DNA of 64,000 nt from Angiostrongylus vasorum. Lineage: Eukaryota; Nematoda; Chromadorea; Rhabditida; Metastrongylidae. The notes below the pieces were generated by a model that saw nothing but the letters and a program-made list of their open reading frames with translations, was not told the DNA's origin and did no database searches. Each line of letters opens with the position of its first letter. Within the stretch, counting starts at the first letter, position 1. Below are positions 12,250 to 21,395 of this stretch, in pieces. The translations under genes were made by a program, and so were the position numbers. The stretch spans positions 2,402,001 through 2,466,000 of the forward strand of contig JADANN010000202.1 in NCBI GenBank assembly GCA_018806985.1, written 5' to 3'.

Positions 12250-15200
12250 CTACATCGAAAATATCCATCATTCTGGCAGAGCATTCGAGTGAAACATCAG
12301 AAAGGAAAATGAAAAAAAAGCAAAAAATCTCTTCTCAACCCAGCTTATTTGGTAAGGTAATGATCACATTTCATGACTACAAGTTGAATAGAGGGACTTC
12401 GTATTATGAAAGAGTCGCATGAAATCACAAAGCTACAAGATTAAAACATCTCGTCATATCGTTTGGGCATGCATGAGCTACTTCAGACTCGAATACGACG
12501 TTCACAAAATGGAAGCGAAGTTTCTTCTCAGAAAACATGACACTTCTTCCTGATTGGTGTCAGAATCTATGGAATTAAAAAGTAACGAGGGATGTGTGCT
12601 GACACATAAAGACCGACGTGAGATTTCCATTCGTGTGTGGGTCGACATCATGGTGCCTGCCAGAGTTTATCACTAGGTTGTTCACAAATAAATGAGCGTC
12701 TTACAATATTTGTTGTTTTACTTTTTTTTAAAAAAGATAAAACTATCTTTTCTATGTTTCGTATTTTATGTACCTTTATATTTTGTCAAAATATGATTTT
12801 TTTTGACCAGTTTTGAGCTTTGCAATCTTAGATGTCAAAAACGAGTTTTCTTCAAATCTTTCTATAAGCTCAAACTTAAAAGACCGACTTCCTAAAAAAC
12901 CTCGACATGGATAGCTGATATATTTATTTATATGATTTTATAAACTGACCTTCTTTAGCTGATGCGAGGTCGGTATAGGTCTTCGTTGTCGTTATCGTTG
13001 TTGTCGGTGTTGGTGGTCGATGGTTGACGTTTCGGCGATTTCGCCTTCCTCAGAGTCTGGACGTATTTTGTATTAGAATACTTTAATTATTCGGTGGAAA
13101 AAAGGCTAAAGTATTAATGAAGATCAAACTTTTAAATAGACGCCATGTTGAATAGAAAGGCTACTCAGCGTGATGTTACGAGTAGGACTGGCCCACGCGT
13201 TGTTTACGAGGGGGTTGCGAGCGAGGCACACCCCGGAGTCAAAATATCATTTTGAAATAGGGCGCCAGGTCACGTGTGATAGTGAGGCATTCGTCTTTTC
13301 GGTTCATTTTGGATTCTTGAAATTTATCCAAAACGCCTCAAGAGTTTTGTGCGTTGACGTTTTCGATTCCTGCGCTAGGATCCGCACAGTCACTTCAAAA
13401 TCATCGCCGTTGTGTTTTGTGCCCTATGCATAGCTAGAGGAATTTTAGCTTTCCCATCCAGATGTTCTCTTATGCGGACACAAAGTGGCCTACCCGTTTC
13501 CCCAATATCTTCCTCACCGCATGCGTTAACATGAGATCAAGTATATTATACCTGACCTCATGCAATCCCCCGTCTCCTCCGTTAGGACAGATCATACAGT
13601 TTTCTGAGCTGCACAAACGATCATAGAGACGGTTGCGAACTAACTGACGTCGTAGGGTATTGGGTGGGATGTCAATAATCGTTACATAATTTTCAAGACC
13701 ACTTTTTCTAAAGCATCTCTTAATGGCGTAACTTACTTCATTTGAGATGAAGGGTAGCTTAAAAGGGATCTTACTTACGTCCGAAACATTATTTCGGGGA
13801 ACTACTCTACGTTTTTGTCTAACCCGAGTGGCTTTCTGTTTCGTAGCCATTGGAAATGGCTATTTTCGTGCCAGCTTTAGTGATTCCTTTTTTTCCTCTT
13901 CTCCTGTGCACACATTTTTAGCCGTTCGGTATATGTTTTTGATAAGTGCTTTTTTCATGTGTGAAGGATGAGAGGAGAGATAGTGAACTGGTATGTTCTT
14001 ACTACTTGGCTTACGATACCATTTTGTTGTATAGCCACTTTCTGAGAGCTTTATTTAGACGTTTAAGATTGAAAGCCAGTTCTCGGTTGATTTCTCCCAC
14101 GTGAATTTTACATACTTTGACAGTCTATTTAACAATTCAAACACTCACAGTTCTAACCTTTTTTAATTTTTTTTACTTTTTTACTTACTGCCTACTCTTT
14201 TTGATGGCAGCGTATATTGCGAAATATAACTTCAACTAAGCTGAGATATTTGCAAAACTCTGGACCGCAGTTGCCTATGGTGGGGGAACGAACGCGCTAA
14301 TTGTCCTTTCCGAGGAGTAACGCGTTCACCACCACACCATGCGGGTCATTCGTTCCGCCTGTCTCTCAGCTAGTTCTATCGATCTTTTGCCGTCAGCAAT
14401 CTGCCATCAAAAAAGAGTAAGTAAAAAAAAGGTTAAAATTGTGATCATAACTATAGCCTCAGCTTAACTGGGTTCAATGCAGATTTGGGCTCGCCAGATC
14501 AATCCCGTTGACGGGCTGATTGCTGACGGCAAAAGATCGATAGAACTAGCTGAGAGACAGGCGAAGGACCCGCATGGTGCGGTGGTGAACGCGTTACTCC
14601 TCGGAAAGGACAATTACGCGTTCGTTCCCCACCATAGGCACCTACGGTCCAGAGTTTTGCAAATATCTCAGCCTCGTTGAAGTTATAACTCACAGTTCTG
14701 TTCTTGTGTGGAACATACGATGAAGCAGTCGTCTATGTATCGACAGTAGAGTAAAGGTCGGCGATCGAGAACTGGAGCTTCCACCTTAGACATGAACGCG
14801 ATGGTACGGCTTGCTGCTAAACGCCGTCCCATGGCCAACCCTCTAATTTGTGCAAAATACTTTCCAGACCACCCGAAGATTGAACAACTAGGACACTGTT
14901 TTAAGAGAGTCATTAGTGGCGCAATCGACAAGCCGTACATTTTTTTCTTTTTTGTGCTCTACGAGCAACTCGAGAATGGCTTGCATTGCGGAATCATCCG
15001 ACACGTTGGTATAAAGTGAAGTAACATCGAATGACTCTATTACATGCGTGCTGTTTGGTTGCGCGCGCCGTAGGTGGTCTAGAAATATTTTGGTGTTAGG
15101 TAGATGGGTTGGAATGAATTTTAGCAACTCGGTCAGGATAAGGTTTGGGAACCACGTTATTCCATCCGTTGGCCCGCCTATACAACTGATGATAGGTCTA

Positions 15201-18200
15201 ACTTTAAATGATGATGGGTTCGTTGATGTAATATCATCAGTTGAAGTAAAGTAAGCTTTATGTGTTCTAATAAGCAAGTAAAGGACAGGGCAAATTGGAC
15301 TTTCGTTCTTAAGTCGAGAAATAACTGAAGGCTCTAAACCCGCGGCTTTTGTCGTGTTGACCCTTGATTTAATTTTCGGTATTGATTTTTTATACTCCTT
15401 TTCAGAGGATGCTCGATAGAGAGAAACATCATTGAGATGCTCCTCTGTTATTCTAATATCCAACTGACTAGAAATAACTACAAATTCCCCACCTTTCTCA
15501 CTAAGAGAAAGTCTCACAGATTTTGAATTCAAGAGCTCTCTAACCTGGCGCATACCACATTTTTGTTGGTGTGTGAAGTTGGAGCTTATTTTTCTTTTTT
15601 GGTGATGATTAAGTATGTGGAGAATTTCGTCCGAAAATAAACGAAATGTAGGGTCTCGAGGCGTTTTGGATAAATGTCAAAATTCCAAAGATGAACAGGA
15701 AAGACGAATGCCTCACTATCACTCGTGACCTGGCGCCCTATTTCAAAATGATATTTTCACGCTGGGGTGTGTCTTGCTCGCGACCCCACATGAACAACGC
15801 TTGTGCCAGTCCCACTCGTAACATCACGGTGAGTAGTCTTTCTGTTCAATATGGCGTCTATTTAAAAGTTTGATTTTCATTAATACTTTAGCCTTTTTTT
15901 TCCACCAAATAATTAAAGTATTCTAATGTAAAATACGTCCAGGCTCTGAGGAGGGCGAAATCGCCGAAACGTCAGCCATCGACCAACAACACCAACAACG
16001 ACGACAACGACAACGAAGACCTATACCAACCTCGCATCAGCTAAAGGAGATCAATTTATAAGGTCATGTAAATAAATATATCAACTGTCTATGCCGAGGT
16101 TTATAGAAAGTCGGTCTTTTGAGTTTTTTGCACTCAGTTGATAGCTTGCCCGGCATGGATGTTTAGATATTGTTGGCCCTTTTGAAGTGTCGTCTGCTCT
16201 TACTCTGCGCAACAAAAGAACCCTTGGTCGAGTTGTGACGTGCGATAAGAAATGGATTCTGTACGACAACCGGAGACGTTCAGCTCAATGGTTAGATTGC
16301 GATCTGGCTCCACAGCACTTCCCAAAGCCGAAATTGCACCAAAAAAGGTTGCGGCGACTGTTTGGTGGTTTGCAGCGGTCCTAATTCATCACAGCTTTTT
16401 GAATCCGGACGAAACGATTAAGGCAGAGGAGTATTGCCAATAAATCGACGAAATGCTACGTAAGCTCTAAGAACAACGACCGGCAGTAATCAATAGAAAA
16501 GGACCAATCCTTTTTCACGACAACACCCGGCCTCACGTTGCAGAACCAGCGCTGCAGAAGTTGGACGAGTTGGGCTGCTAAATTTTTACGTCATCCGTCA
16601 TATTCACCAGACCTTTAGCCTACCAACAATCATTTCTTTAAATATCTTGACAACTTTCTACGCGACGCATGCTTAACCAACCACGACGACGCAAAAAAAT
16701 GCATTCTACGAATTCAACGTTTACAGAACACCAGAACTGTAGGCAACTGGAACAAATAAATTTGTTTCTTGTTGGCAAAAATGTGTAGATTCAAACGGTT
16801 TTTGTTTCGTTTAATAAAGTTCTGTTTGAAGCTAGTTATGATACTTAGTTAAAAACGCTCATTTATTTCTTGAACAACCAAATACCTACTTCCTTCGCGG
16901 TTGTTTATCTGACAGTACACAGGCTTTTTGCAGTAGGTTTTGTATGCGATCGATGCCTTATCCAACACAGATCATTGCGCTGTGCATTGGGCTTGGAAAA
17001 CGTCAGCACATGGGTTCAGGAATTGCTCCTTGTGTTTCAAGCAGTAACGATCTCGAGGGGCAAAGTGCACTTATGGAATTTTGTAACCCCAAGCTCAATT
17101 TTCTTGGCGAAAATCCTCCATAATACTTATAGATCGACTTGTGCGATTAAACGTGCAACTGATGTACCACAAATGGCATTTTCTGACGATTCTTGAAACT
17201 TCAGTGCTACGAAGTGTGGAATATCGCAATCCATGTTGGCAAAGATACCGAGATCCTAACAGTTTTTTACTTCACTGAGGGAAAACTGGTGACGTGCTGA
17301 GGTATAAATGATGTCAGTGAAGGCCGTGTGTTATGTGCACAATCGTTGGTATCTTTACGAAGGATATTTTACCCAGCGTGCTACAAGAAGCAGTTTTTTT
17401 ACAAGGTAAATCATATAGAAATGGCTTTAACTAATTTGTTCGTCTCTGAGTCATACAGGGACTCCAGTGATGAATGTTCCAACAAAGTAATACAGAGAGG
17501 TATCATGAATACCTGGTGAGCTCGTACAATAAGTTCTAAACCTAGGCGTTCACAAACATCATCAATAACCTGAAACATCTTGAAGATCTATCTTTAGCTT
17601 TTCAATTAAATAAAAAACTTGTAATACAGGACTAACGTGAGTTCCAAAAGTGAATCCAGAACCTCGACTGCTGGTGCGCCAGTCCAGAATACTCATATCG
17701 GGATCAGCCCAGAGCATGTCGTTGATTACACCACGAAATGGATTTCTTATTGGTTTCTGAGTGTTCCGAACATCCTAAGTTACTATTAAAACAAGTAGGA
17801 CGTATTAGGCACCCTAGTGGCGAGAACGGCTTTATAATAAGGGCTTCCTTCTAGATGCAAATAAGTATCAAAAAGAAGCGCGCAGCGCAGTGATAATAAT
17901 GCCGATCATCATCGAGCACTGTGTTGGTTCTACTCCACATCGTGATCATTAAATCTCTTTTCTTTCCAGGGTAGGAAAATTGGTACTAGTCTTCTCTGTG
18001 AAAAGTTTACTTTGCAGTCCAGGTGAGAACTTTCTACTCCGGCGAGCTATCTGGTATGACCCAAGAGTGTCTGTGTATCTGGTGCAGGACATGAGTCTTA
18101 ACGCATCATTAAGGAATTTTCTAGTAGGAATGCCATTCTATTGTGCAACTCATTCACTGGATTTCATTCCGTTAAGTGTGCATGTAATTTCACTGGCGAT

Positions 18201-19744
18201 TTGGGTAACAAGTACACAATAGCCTCCGAAATCGATCATCCTGGAATGGTCGAAATGCTTGCTTGCTTTTGGCTTGACTGTCTTGTCTACGACAGCTATA
18301 TACCAGAGGTGTTTGTGTACTCCATCAAAGGAGATGTTCTTCAAATGGTGCGACACAACAACGTAGTGGACGCTCATTGAAGCATAATGTTAGTGCGTTC
18401 GGACCTTATACAAGCCGAGAAATGAAAGGAATATATGCGGCATGAACCACTGGAAGAGCTGCAACGCCTTCTCCAGGAATATGACGGCTTTCATTTCTTA
18501 CTGCTTGAACAACCATGCGACTGCCGATAATGTGAGACTTTCCACAGTTTCGAGATCCCGATGCTAGAAATGAGGATACTTTCTTATCGACTTCTAATCA
18601 TAGCTTTCGAAACTTCACAGAATAAGGCTATTTGTAGAACTCGTAAGCTCATATGTTCGAAATCCGAAACTAGAACTGATAATTTTACATATCCTTTATT
18701 ATTAAAATCTTTTGTAAATGGCTGCCTTCATTTCCAAAGGATGGCAAACCACATTAATAAGATTGGTAGCAAACTTACATCAAGACTGTCTAAACTAGGT
18801 GAGAGGCCTCCATGCATGCATAGAATCTTCGTAGCTACCAATGCCGACACTGGCATGTTGTTAAAGCATCGCTGTATACAGTAATCGTTTATAGTAGACA
18901 AAAAATTGGGCTAACAAGAGAACAGAAAAAATGACTTAGAAATGTATGGAATACCTGAAACATTGCCCATACCGCTTCGCCTTTTACACCTAAATGTTTC
19001 ATGCATTCGCTCCAGAATCCATATTTTCTATTCACACGAGCGCATTCATGGTTTCCTCGTAGCAGGTAAACGGATGTGGGATAACAGACCTAGGAGGGCT
19101 TGAAAGTTCTTCGATCTACACTTGAAAACAATTCCATTCTGAACAGAGGTAGGAGTAGTCTGCAGAATATGAGAAACTAGATTCCTTTTTTGAAATTTGT
19201 TTCGGTTGCTATAATTTGCAAACACATCAAAAGTGACTACAGGTGTCCAGGCTGCGAAGCCACACCATGAGAAGTTTTGGACTCAATTCTGACAAAAACA
19301 AAATAATTCTATGTAACAAGATGAAGGAGTGAAAAGATCCATGTTTTTCATCAGCATGGTGGCATGTGGACAAAGTTTTTCAAAATGTTAGCTTTGGAGA
19401 CGTTCAACTGACCTTTGTAGGCGAGTAGAAGCATAATACATTCTAAGGACATCATTCCACGGTCCACGTAATCTCCTAAAAACAGCGGAAGTAAACATAA
19501 CTCCAAAATGAAAAGGGTTTGCCCACCCTACAGGAGAAGCGGTAGTTACTCTGATGTGAGTGTTCCGTTTCATAGTGAACAGGCGAGGAAAGGAGCTAAC
19601 AATAATAATCGCACCTAAGAATAAATAGCGTTTCTCTGGTGGGCGACCAATGAGCAGAAACATATTCAGGAGATCGTTGAATTGGCCATGAATATCACCG
19701 ACAATAACAACTGGTGGATCAACGTCAATTAGTGTTTTTTTCGG
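11935..19744 (-). CDS. PP1-like serine/threonine protein phosphatase, catalytic subunit (5' end missing)
   Basis: A metal-dependent phosphatase of the PP1/PPP family, which removes phosphate from Ser/Thr of protein substrates in cytoplasm or nucleus. Proposed exons, in transcript order: 19744-19615, 19475-19402, 19089-18955, 18871-18779, 17774-17637, 17569-17513, 12249-11935; 942 nt stay open in one frame (313 aa + stop). PPP signatures come in order: GDIHGQ, GDYVDRG (split by an intron), [32 protein letters not shown] and SAPMYC, so all metal and catalytic residues are there. It differs from ordinary PP1 at SAPNYCGEFDN, here [11 protein letters not shown], and has a long diverged C-terminus. 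Nematodes have many such divergent, often sperm-related PP1 paralogues; that role is inference. Roughly 50 N-terminal residues are unaccounted for upstream of 19744. Confidence 0.88.
13022..13058 (-). ncRNA. Hammerhead-ribozyme-like motif (PLE tail)
   Basis: On the minus strand: CTGAGGA, A, hairpin GGCGA-AA-TCGCC, GAAACGTC. The core and stem II are perfect. Stem I is weak here (ACT before the core against AACC after it), unlike the partner copy at 15946, so stem I looks eroded. Confidence 0.6.
13150..14150 (-). pseudogene. PLE RT C-terminus and GIY-YIG nuclease region (decayed)
   Basis: Continues the RT after the SINE insertion, then reads [33 protein letters not shown] and [12 protein letters not shown], the Cys-containing linker before the nuclease. 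The GIY-YIG segment survives only across frameshifts: IIYLIS in one frame and [12 protein letters not shown] in another. The tail ([16 protein letters not shown]) is degenerate. Confidence 0.75.
14155..14687. repeat. Palindromic SINE family B (foldback) with 12-bp target duplication
   Basis: Two near-identical inverted arms (about 14225-14409 and 14507-14687) flank a spacer of about 100 bp. Each arm is a family B SINE: TTGCAAAACTCTGGACCGCA on the left and its complement on the right. ACTCACAGTTCT occurs on both sides (14143-14154 and 14688-14699). Removing the insert and one copy restores the PLE frame (..QEQNCE + CLN..). So this is a young insertion into an older PLE. Confidence 0.8.
14683..15553 (-). 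pseudogene. PLE reverse transcriptase (interrupted)
   Basis: The frame from 15553 reads [38 protein letters not shown] and [17 protein letters not shown], the fingers/palm blocks of PLE reverse transcriptase with the first catalytic Asp in [11 protein letters not shown] shift of frame near 14900 leads to the palm block [17 protein letters not shown] and [10 protein letters not shown], with the YIDD catalytic pair intact. The sequence then stops at the inserted SINE. PLE RTs are telomerase-like in placement; the element primes reverse transcription at a nuclease-made end. Confidence 0.85.
15942..15977 (+). ncRNA. Hammerhead-ribozyme-like motif (inverted PLE tail copy)
   Basis: GGCT, CTGAGGA, hairpin GGCGA-AA-TCGCC, GAAACGTC, AGCC. 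The GGCT/AGCC strands pair as stem I directly beside the core. Stem III would be the 4-base palindrome ACGT, which can only form between two ribozymes, as known for PLE-borne dimeric hammerheads. Confidence 0.65.
16150..16884 (+). mobile_element. Mariner transposon, 5'-truncated
   Basis: Carries a mariner transposase C-terminal half: [19 protein letters not shown] contains the second catalytic Asp, followed by [13 protein letters not shown], then (frame-shifted) [20 protein letters not shown] and [12 protein letters not shown] blocks. The 3' end AAACGCTCATTTATTTC..GAACAACC matches the terminal repeat of the copy at 37177-38294. The motif set is that of the Hsmar1/SETMAR-like group, to which the hookworm bandit element is reported to belong. 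Stops and frameshifts make it inactive. Confidence 0.8.
16885..17512 (-). other. Phosphatase intron sequence without recognised repeat
   Basis: The donor-side part of the 5.26-kb intron. No transposon motif or exon was recognised. Confidence 0.4.
17513..17569 (-). CDS. PP1-like phosphatase, exon with RAHQ
   Basis: Reads [19 protein letters not shown], ending at the metal-binding His of PP1. Acceptor GTTTCAG, donor CAG/GTATTC, phase 0 on both sides. Confidence 0.88.
17637..17774 (-). CDS. PP1-like phosphatase, exon with LWADPD
   Basis: Starts [10 protein letters not shown] after AACTTAG and runs through [23 protein letters not shown] to a CAC/GTTAGT donor. It matches the PP1 segment between the HGG and RAHQ motifs. 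Phase 0 at both ends. Confidence 0.88.
18779..18871 (-). CDS. PP1-like phosphatase, exon with HGG
   Basis: [16 protein letters not shown] then [15 protein letters not shown]. The HGG histidine is a metal ligand in PP1. Acceptor TATACAG, donor GAT/GTAAGT, phase 0 at both ends. Confidence 0.88.
18955..19089 (-). CDS. PP1-like phosphatase, exon with RGNHE
   Basis: [20 protein letters not shown] followed by KYGFWSECM. The Asn and His of GNHE are the PP1 metal and proton-donor residues. Donor CAG/GTATTCC. The 5' boundary (CTAG/GTCTG) is in phase 0, which fits the previous exon only if that exon ends at the weak AAC/GTCTCC donor. Confidence 0.85.
19402..19475 (-). CDS. PP1-like phosphatase, exon with DYVDRG
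   Basis: Two bases complete the Gly codon split from the previous exon; the frame then reads [20 protein letters not shown]. The strongest-looking donor (AAAG/GTCAGT at 19413) would shift the frame into the next exon. The in-frame alternative at 19402 adds GQLN before VCYP. PP1 has no residues at that place, so either a short insertion is real or there is a 1-nt error. Confidence 0.75.
19615..19744 (-). CDS. PP1-like phosphatase, first recognised exon
   Basis: [20 protein letters not shown], then QFNDLLNMF and [14 protein letters not shown] supplies the first metal ligands. Acceptor CAATTTTAG, donor TTAG/GTGCG in phase 1. The frame enters in phase 0, so at least one upstream exon is missing; none was recognised between 19745 and the RTE at 21.4 kb. 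Confidence 0.85.
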
Positions 19745-20535
19745 CTAAAATTGTTCTGTCGTAGTATTTTCCATTCTTATTCTACTCTGAACATGTTAAA
19801 TAATAGAGAAAAACGGATACTGCGGAAAATAGGGAGACGCGTGTACGCAGAGTTGAAAGGTACTCTACTAAACACGCGTCGTCGTAGGTTCGGTGGTGGT
19901 TTATGGACCAAGAAACCTTGCTATCCCTTCGGGATCAACTTGTCTGGGAGGTTAGTGTCTTCATTTTGTAACACAATAGTTGGCAGCCTTATTCACCTGA
20001 AAACGCGTCTGGGTTATTTCGCAAGGTGAGAATGAGAACTTCACGAAGGAAAACTACAGCAACTTCCGCAGCATGTCAGTATAATAAACTGTTATGCTGT
20101 CAGCTTTTCATTTTTTCGTTAAGAGTTTGGTGTGCGACGCAGATGAACATAGTTAATGGGGTCCTTCAAAGTACTCGATTGACGGAATCACTGGTCATAT
20201 AGGTTGCTACAGATGTGGACCATGGGCAAGTTGTAGATGTGAGAATCTGGCTGAAAATGTTCACCCCTGGTGCGGATAATAGGCTCATTGTGGTAACTGT
20301 GCTCACTTACATGATAGTAGTAGATTTGCGTCCTGAGTGACCGCATGGTATTCCGCCATTGTGTAGTGAATCTTGTGGGTCTGAAATTTTTGCACATGGC
20401 GCTTATTGAGATGGAAAGCATTTTCTCCCTCGCCTACAAATTTTTAAGCACATTTAATCGATAAGTTAAGAGAAACCCCAGGTTCAATTTTTGGTGTAAT
20501 GCCTGTCGAGGAATTCCGGATAGTCTAATGTTTCC
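19745..20535. other. Region upstream of the phosphatase with a SINE relic
   Basis: Expected to hold the missing first exon(s) of the phosphatase on the minus strand, but none is convincing. At 19900-19960 GGACCAAGAAACCTTGCTATCCCTTCGGGATCA followed by CTTGTCTGGGAGG is a deleted family A SINE. Confidence 0.4.
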
Positions 20536-20640
20536 ATCGATTTCAGATTAGAAGCTAGCTCTCGCATTTTTTTCCGAATGCTGAGGTGGGGTGCTTTCCG
20601 TTCTTTTCTGAAAAGAAAAACATGTACGCGATGATAAAGT
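20536..20640. repeat. Unnamed dispersed repeat, copy 1
   Basis: CAGATTAGAAGCTAGCTCTC, then CTGAGGTGGGGTGCTTTCCG and TCTGAAAAGAAAAACATGTA, are matched in order at 39368-39457 (GAGATTAGAATTCTGCTCTC, TTGAGATGGAAACTTTCC, TCTGAGAAGAAAAGACATG). No coding or tRNA feature was seen in either copy. Confidence 0.5.
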
Positions 20641-20837
20641 AATAGTAAAGATAACATTTTGCTTACCATGGTACGTGACCGAGGAGACCGAACTTCTCTT
20701 TGTGTCTGAAATATTTTTACTTGTTCTACACCAACCTCGTGTGAGCTCAGTCATGTAAAAAAAAGTTATTTGTTCCCTTGTTTCAGCAGTTTTCTGAAGT
20801 AAATGTTGCGGAAACCGTTATTGTTGTCATTATTGTT

Positions 20838-21178
20838 AACAACAAAAAGGATAAAGCTTTCGGCGTTGATCGATCCCTAAGAGATGTGCTAGGCCTTCGA
20901 CTTCATCGAGCATCGTTATAGGTGAATGGATGCACACCTGGCTCATACATTGACTCACGGTGCCCTACCGGTGCCTCAAGTCAGTGCTGGTCGGGTTAGC
21001 CAATTGGTAGCAGACTCGCCTGGGAGGATAGCAGCACTGGCTCGACAAATCGGTAGGCCACAGCGAGTCATTGTAAACTCCAGATATGCATTCAATCACC
21101 TCCAGACGATGCTTAATGAAGCCGAATGCATGGCGTATCCTTAAGGAATAGATCGGCGCCAAAGGCTTTATCCTTTTT
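20838..21178. repeat. Two SINE family A fragments in inverted orientation
   Basis: 20838-20940 is a minus-strand 3' part (AAGCTTTCGGCGTTGATCGA to GAATGGATGC). 20985-21178 is a plus-strand 3' two thirds (GGTTAGCCAATTGGTAGCAG to GGCTTTATCC). The tRNA heads are missing from both, and together they form an imperfect inverted repeat. Confidence 0.7.
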
Positions 21179-21237
21179 TTTATACAATCGTGATGAAGTG
21201 ATTCACGGAATTATTTTGCAATAGATAATTTCCATTT

Positions 21238-21370
21238 ATGAAAACATCCACGGATCTCCCTCATATGTGGGACCTCGAGCCGGTTAGTCGCGAGGCTACG
21301 TGAAGCGTCCCCAGGTGGCGGATAGGAGTTAATCGCGTACCAAAGGCGATCTTTGTGCTTCCCTAGGACT
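21238..21370 (-). repeat. Dispersed repeat beside the RTE, also at 53.4 kb
   Basis: Read on the minus strand: GATCGCCTTTGGTACGCGAT, TATCCGCCACCTGGGGACGC, CGCGACTAACCGGCTCGAG. The same blocks occur on the plus strand at 53428-53515. It lies just before the endonuclease frame of the RTE but in the opposite direction. It could be a terminal or 5' region of another element. Confidence 0.55.
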
Positions 21371-21395
21371 CGGATGGATCCAGAGGATAGATTCC

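Larger units (their letters stand above)
12880..16120 (-). mobile_element. Penelope-like element with inverted terminal copies, inside the phosphatase intron
   Basis: The main minus-strand body runs from about 15553 to 12880: reverse transcriptase, GIY-YIG-type nuclease region, C-terminal FWIN..P.MN..DE stretch, hammerhead-like motif, CAA/CGA-rich linker and terminal GGTTTATAGAAAGTCGG-type end. From about 15640 to 16120 the last ~450 bp recur on the plus strand, so the element is bounded by inverted copies of its own tail. The RT is split by a palindromic SINE (14155-14687). The reading frame is broken, so it is dead as a coding unit. Confidence 0.85.

Noticed and set aside
15048..15254. Plus-strand frame opposite the PLE reverse transcriptase
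   Set aside because: Antisense shadow of the RT coding region.
20188..20669. Minus-strand frames as candidate first exons of the phosphatase
   Set aside because: No similarity to the PP1 N-terminus, and part of the region is a dispersed repeat also present at 39.4 kb.
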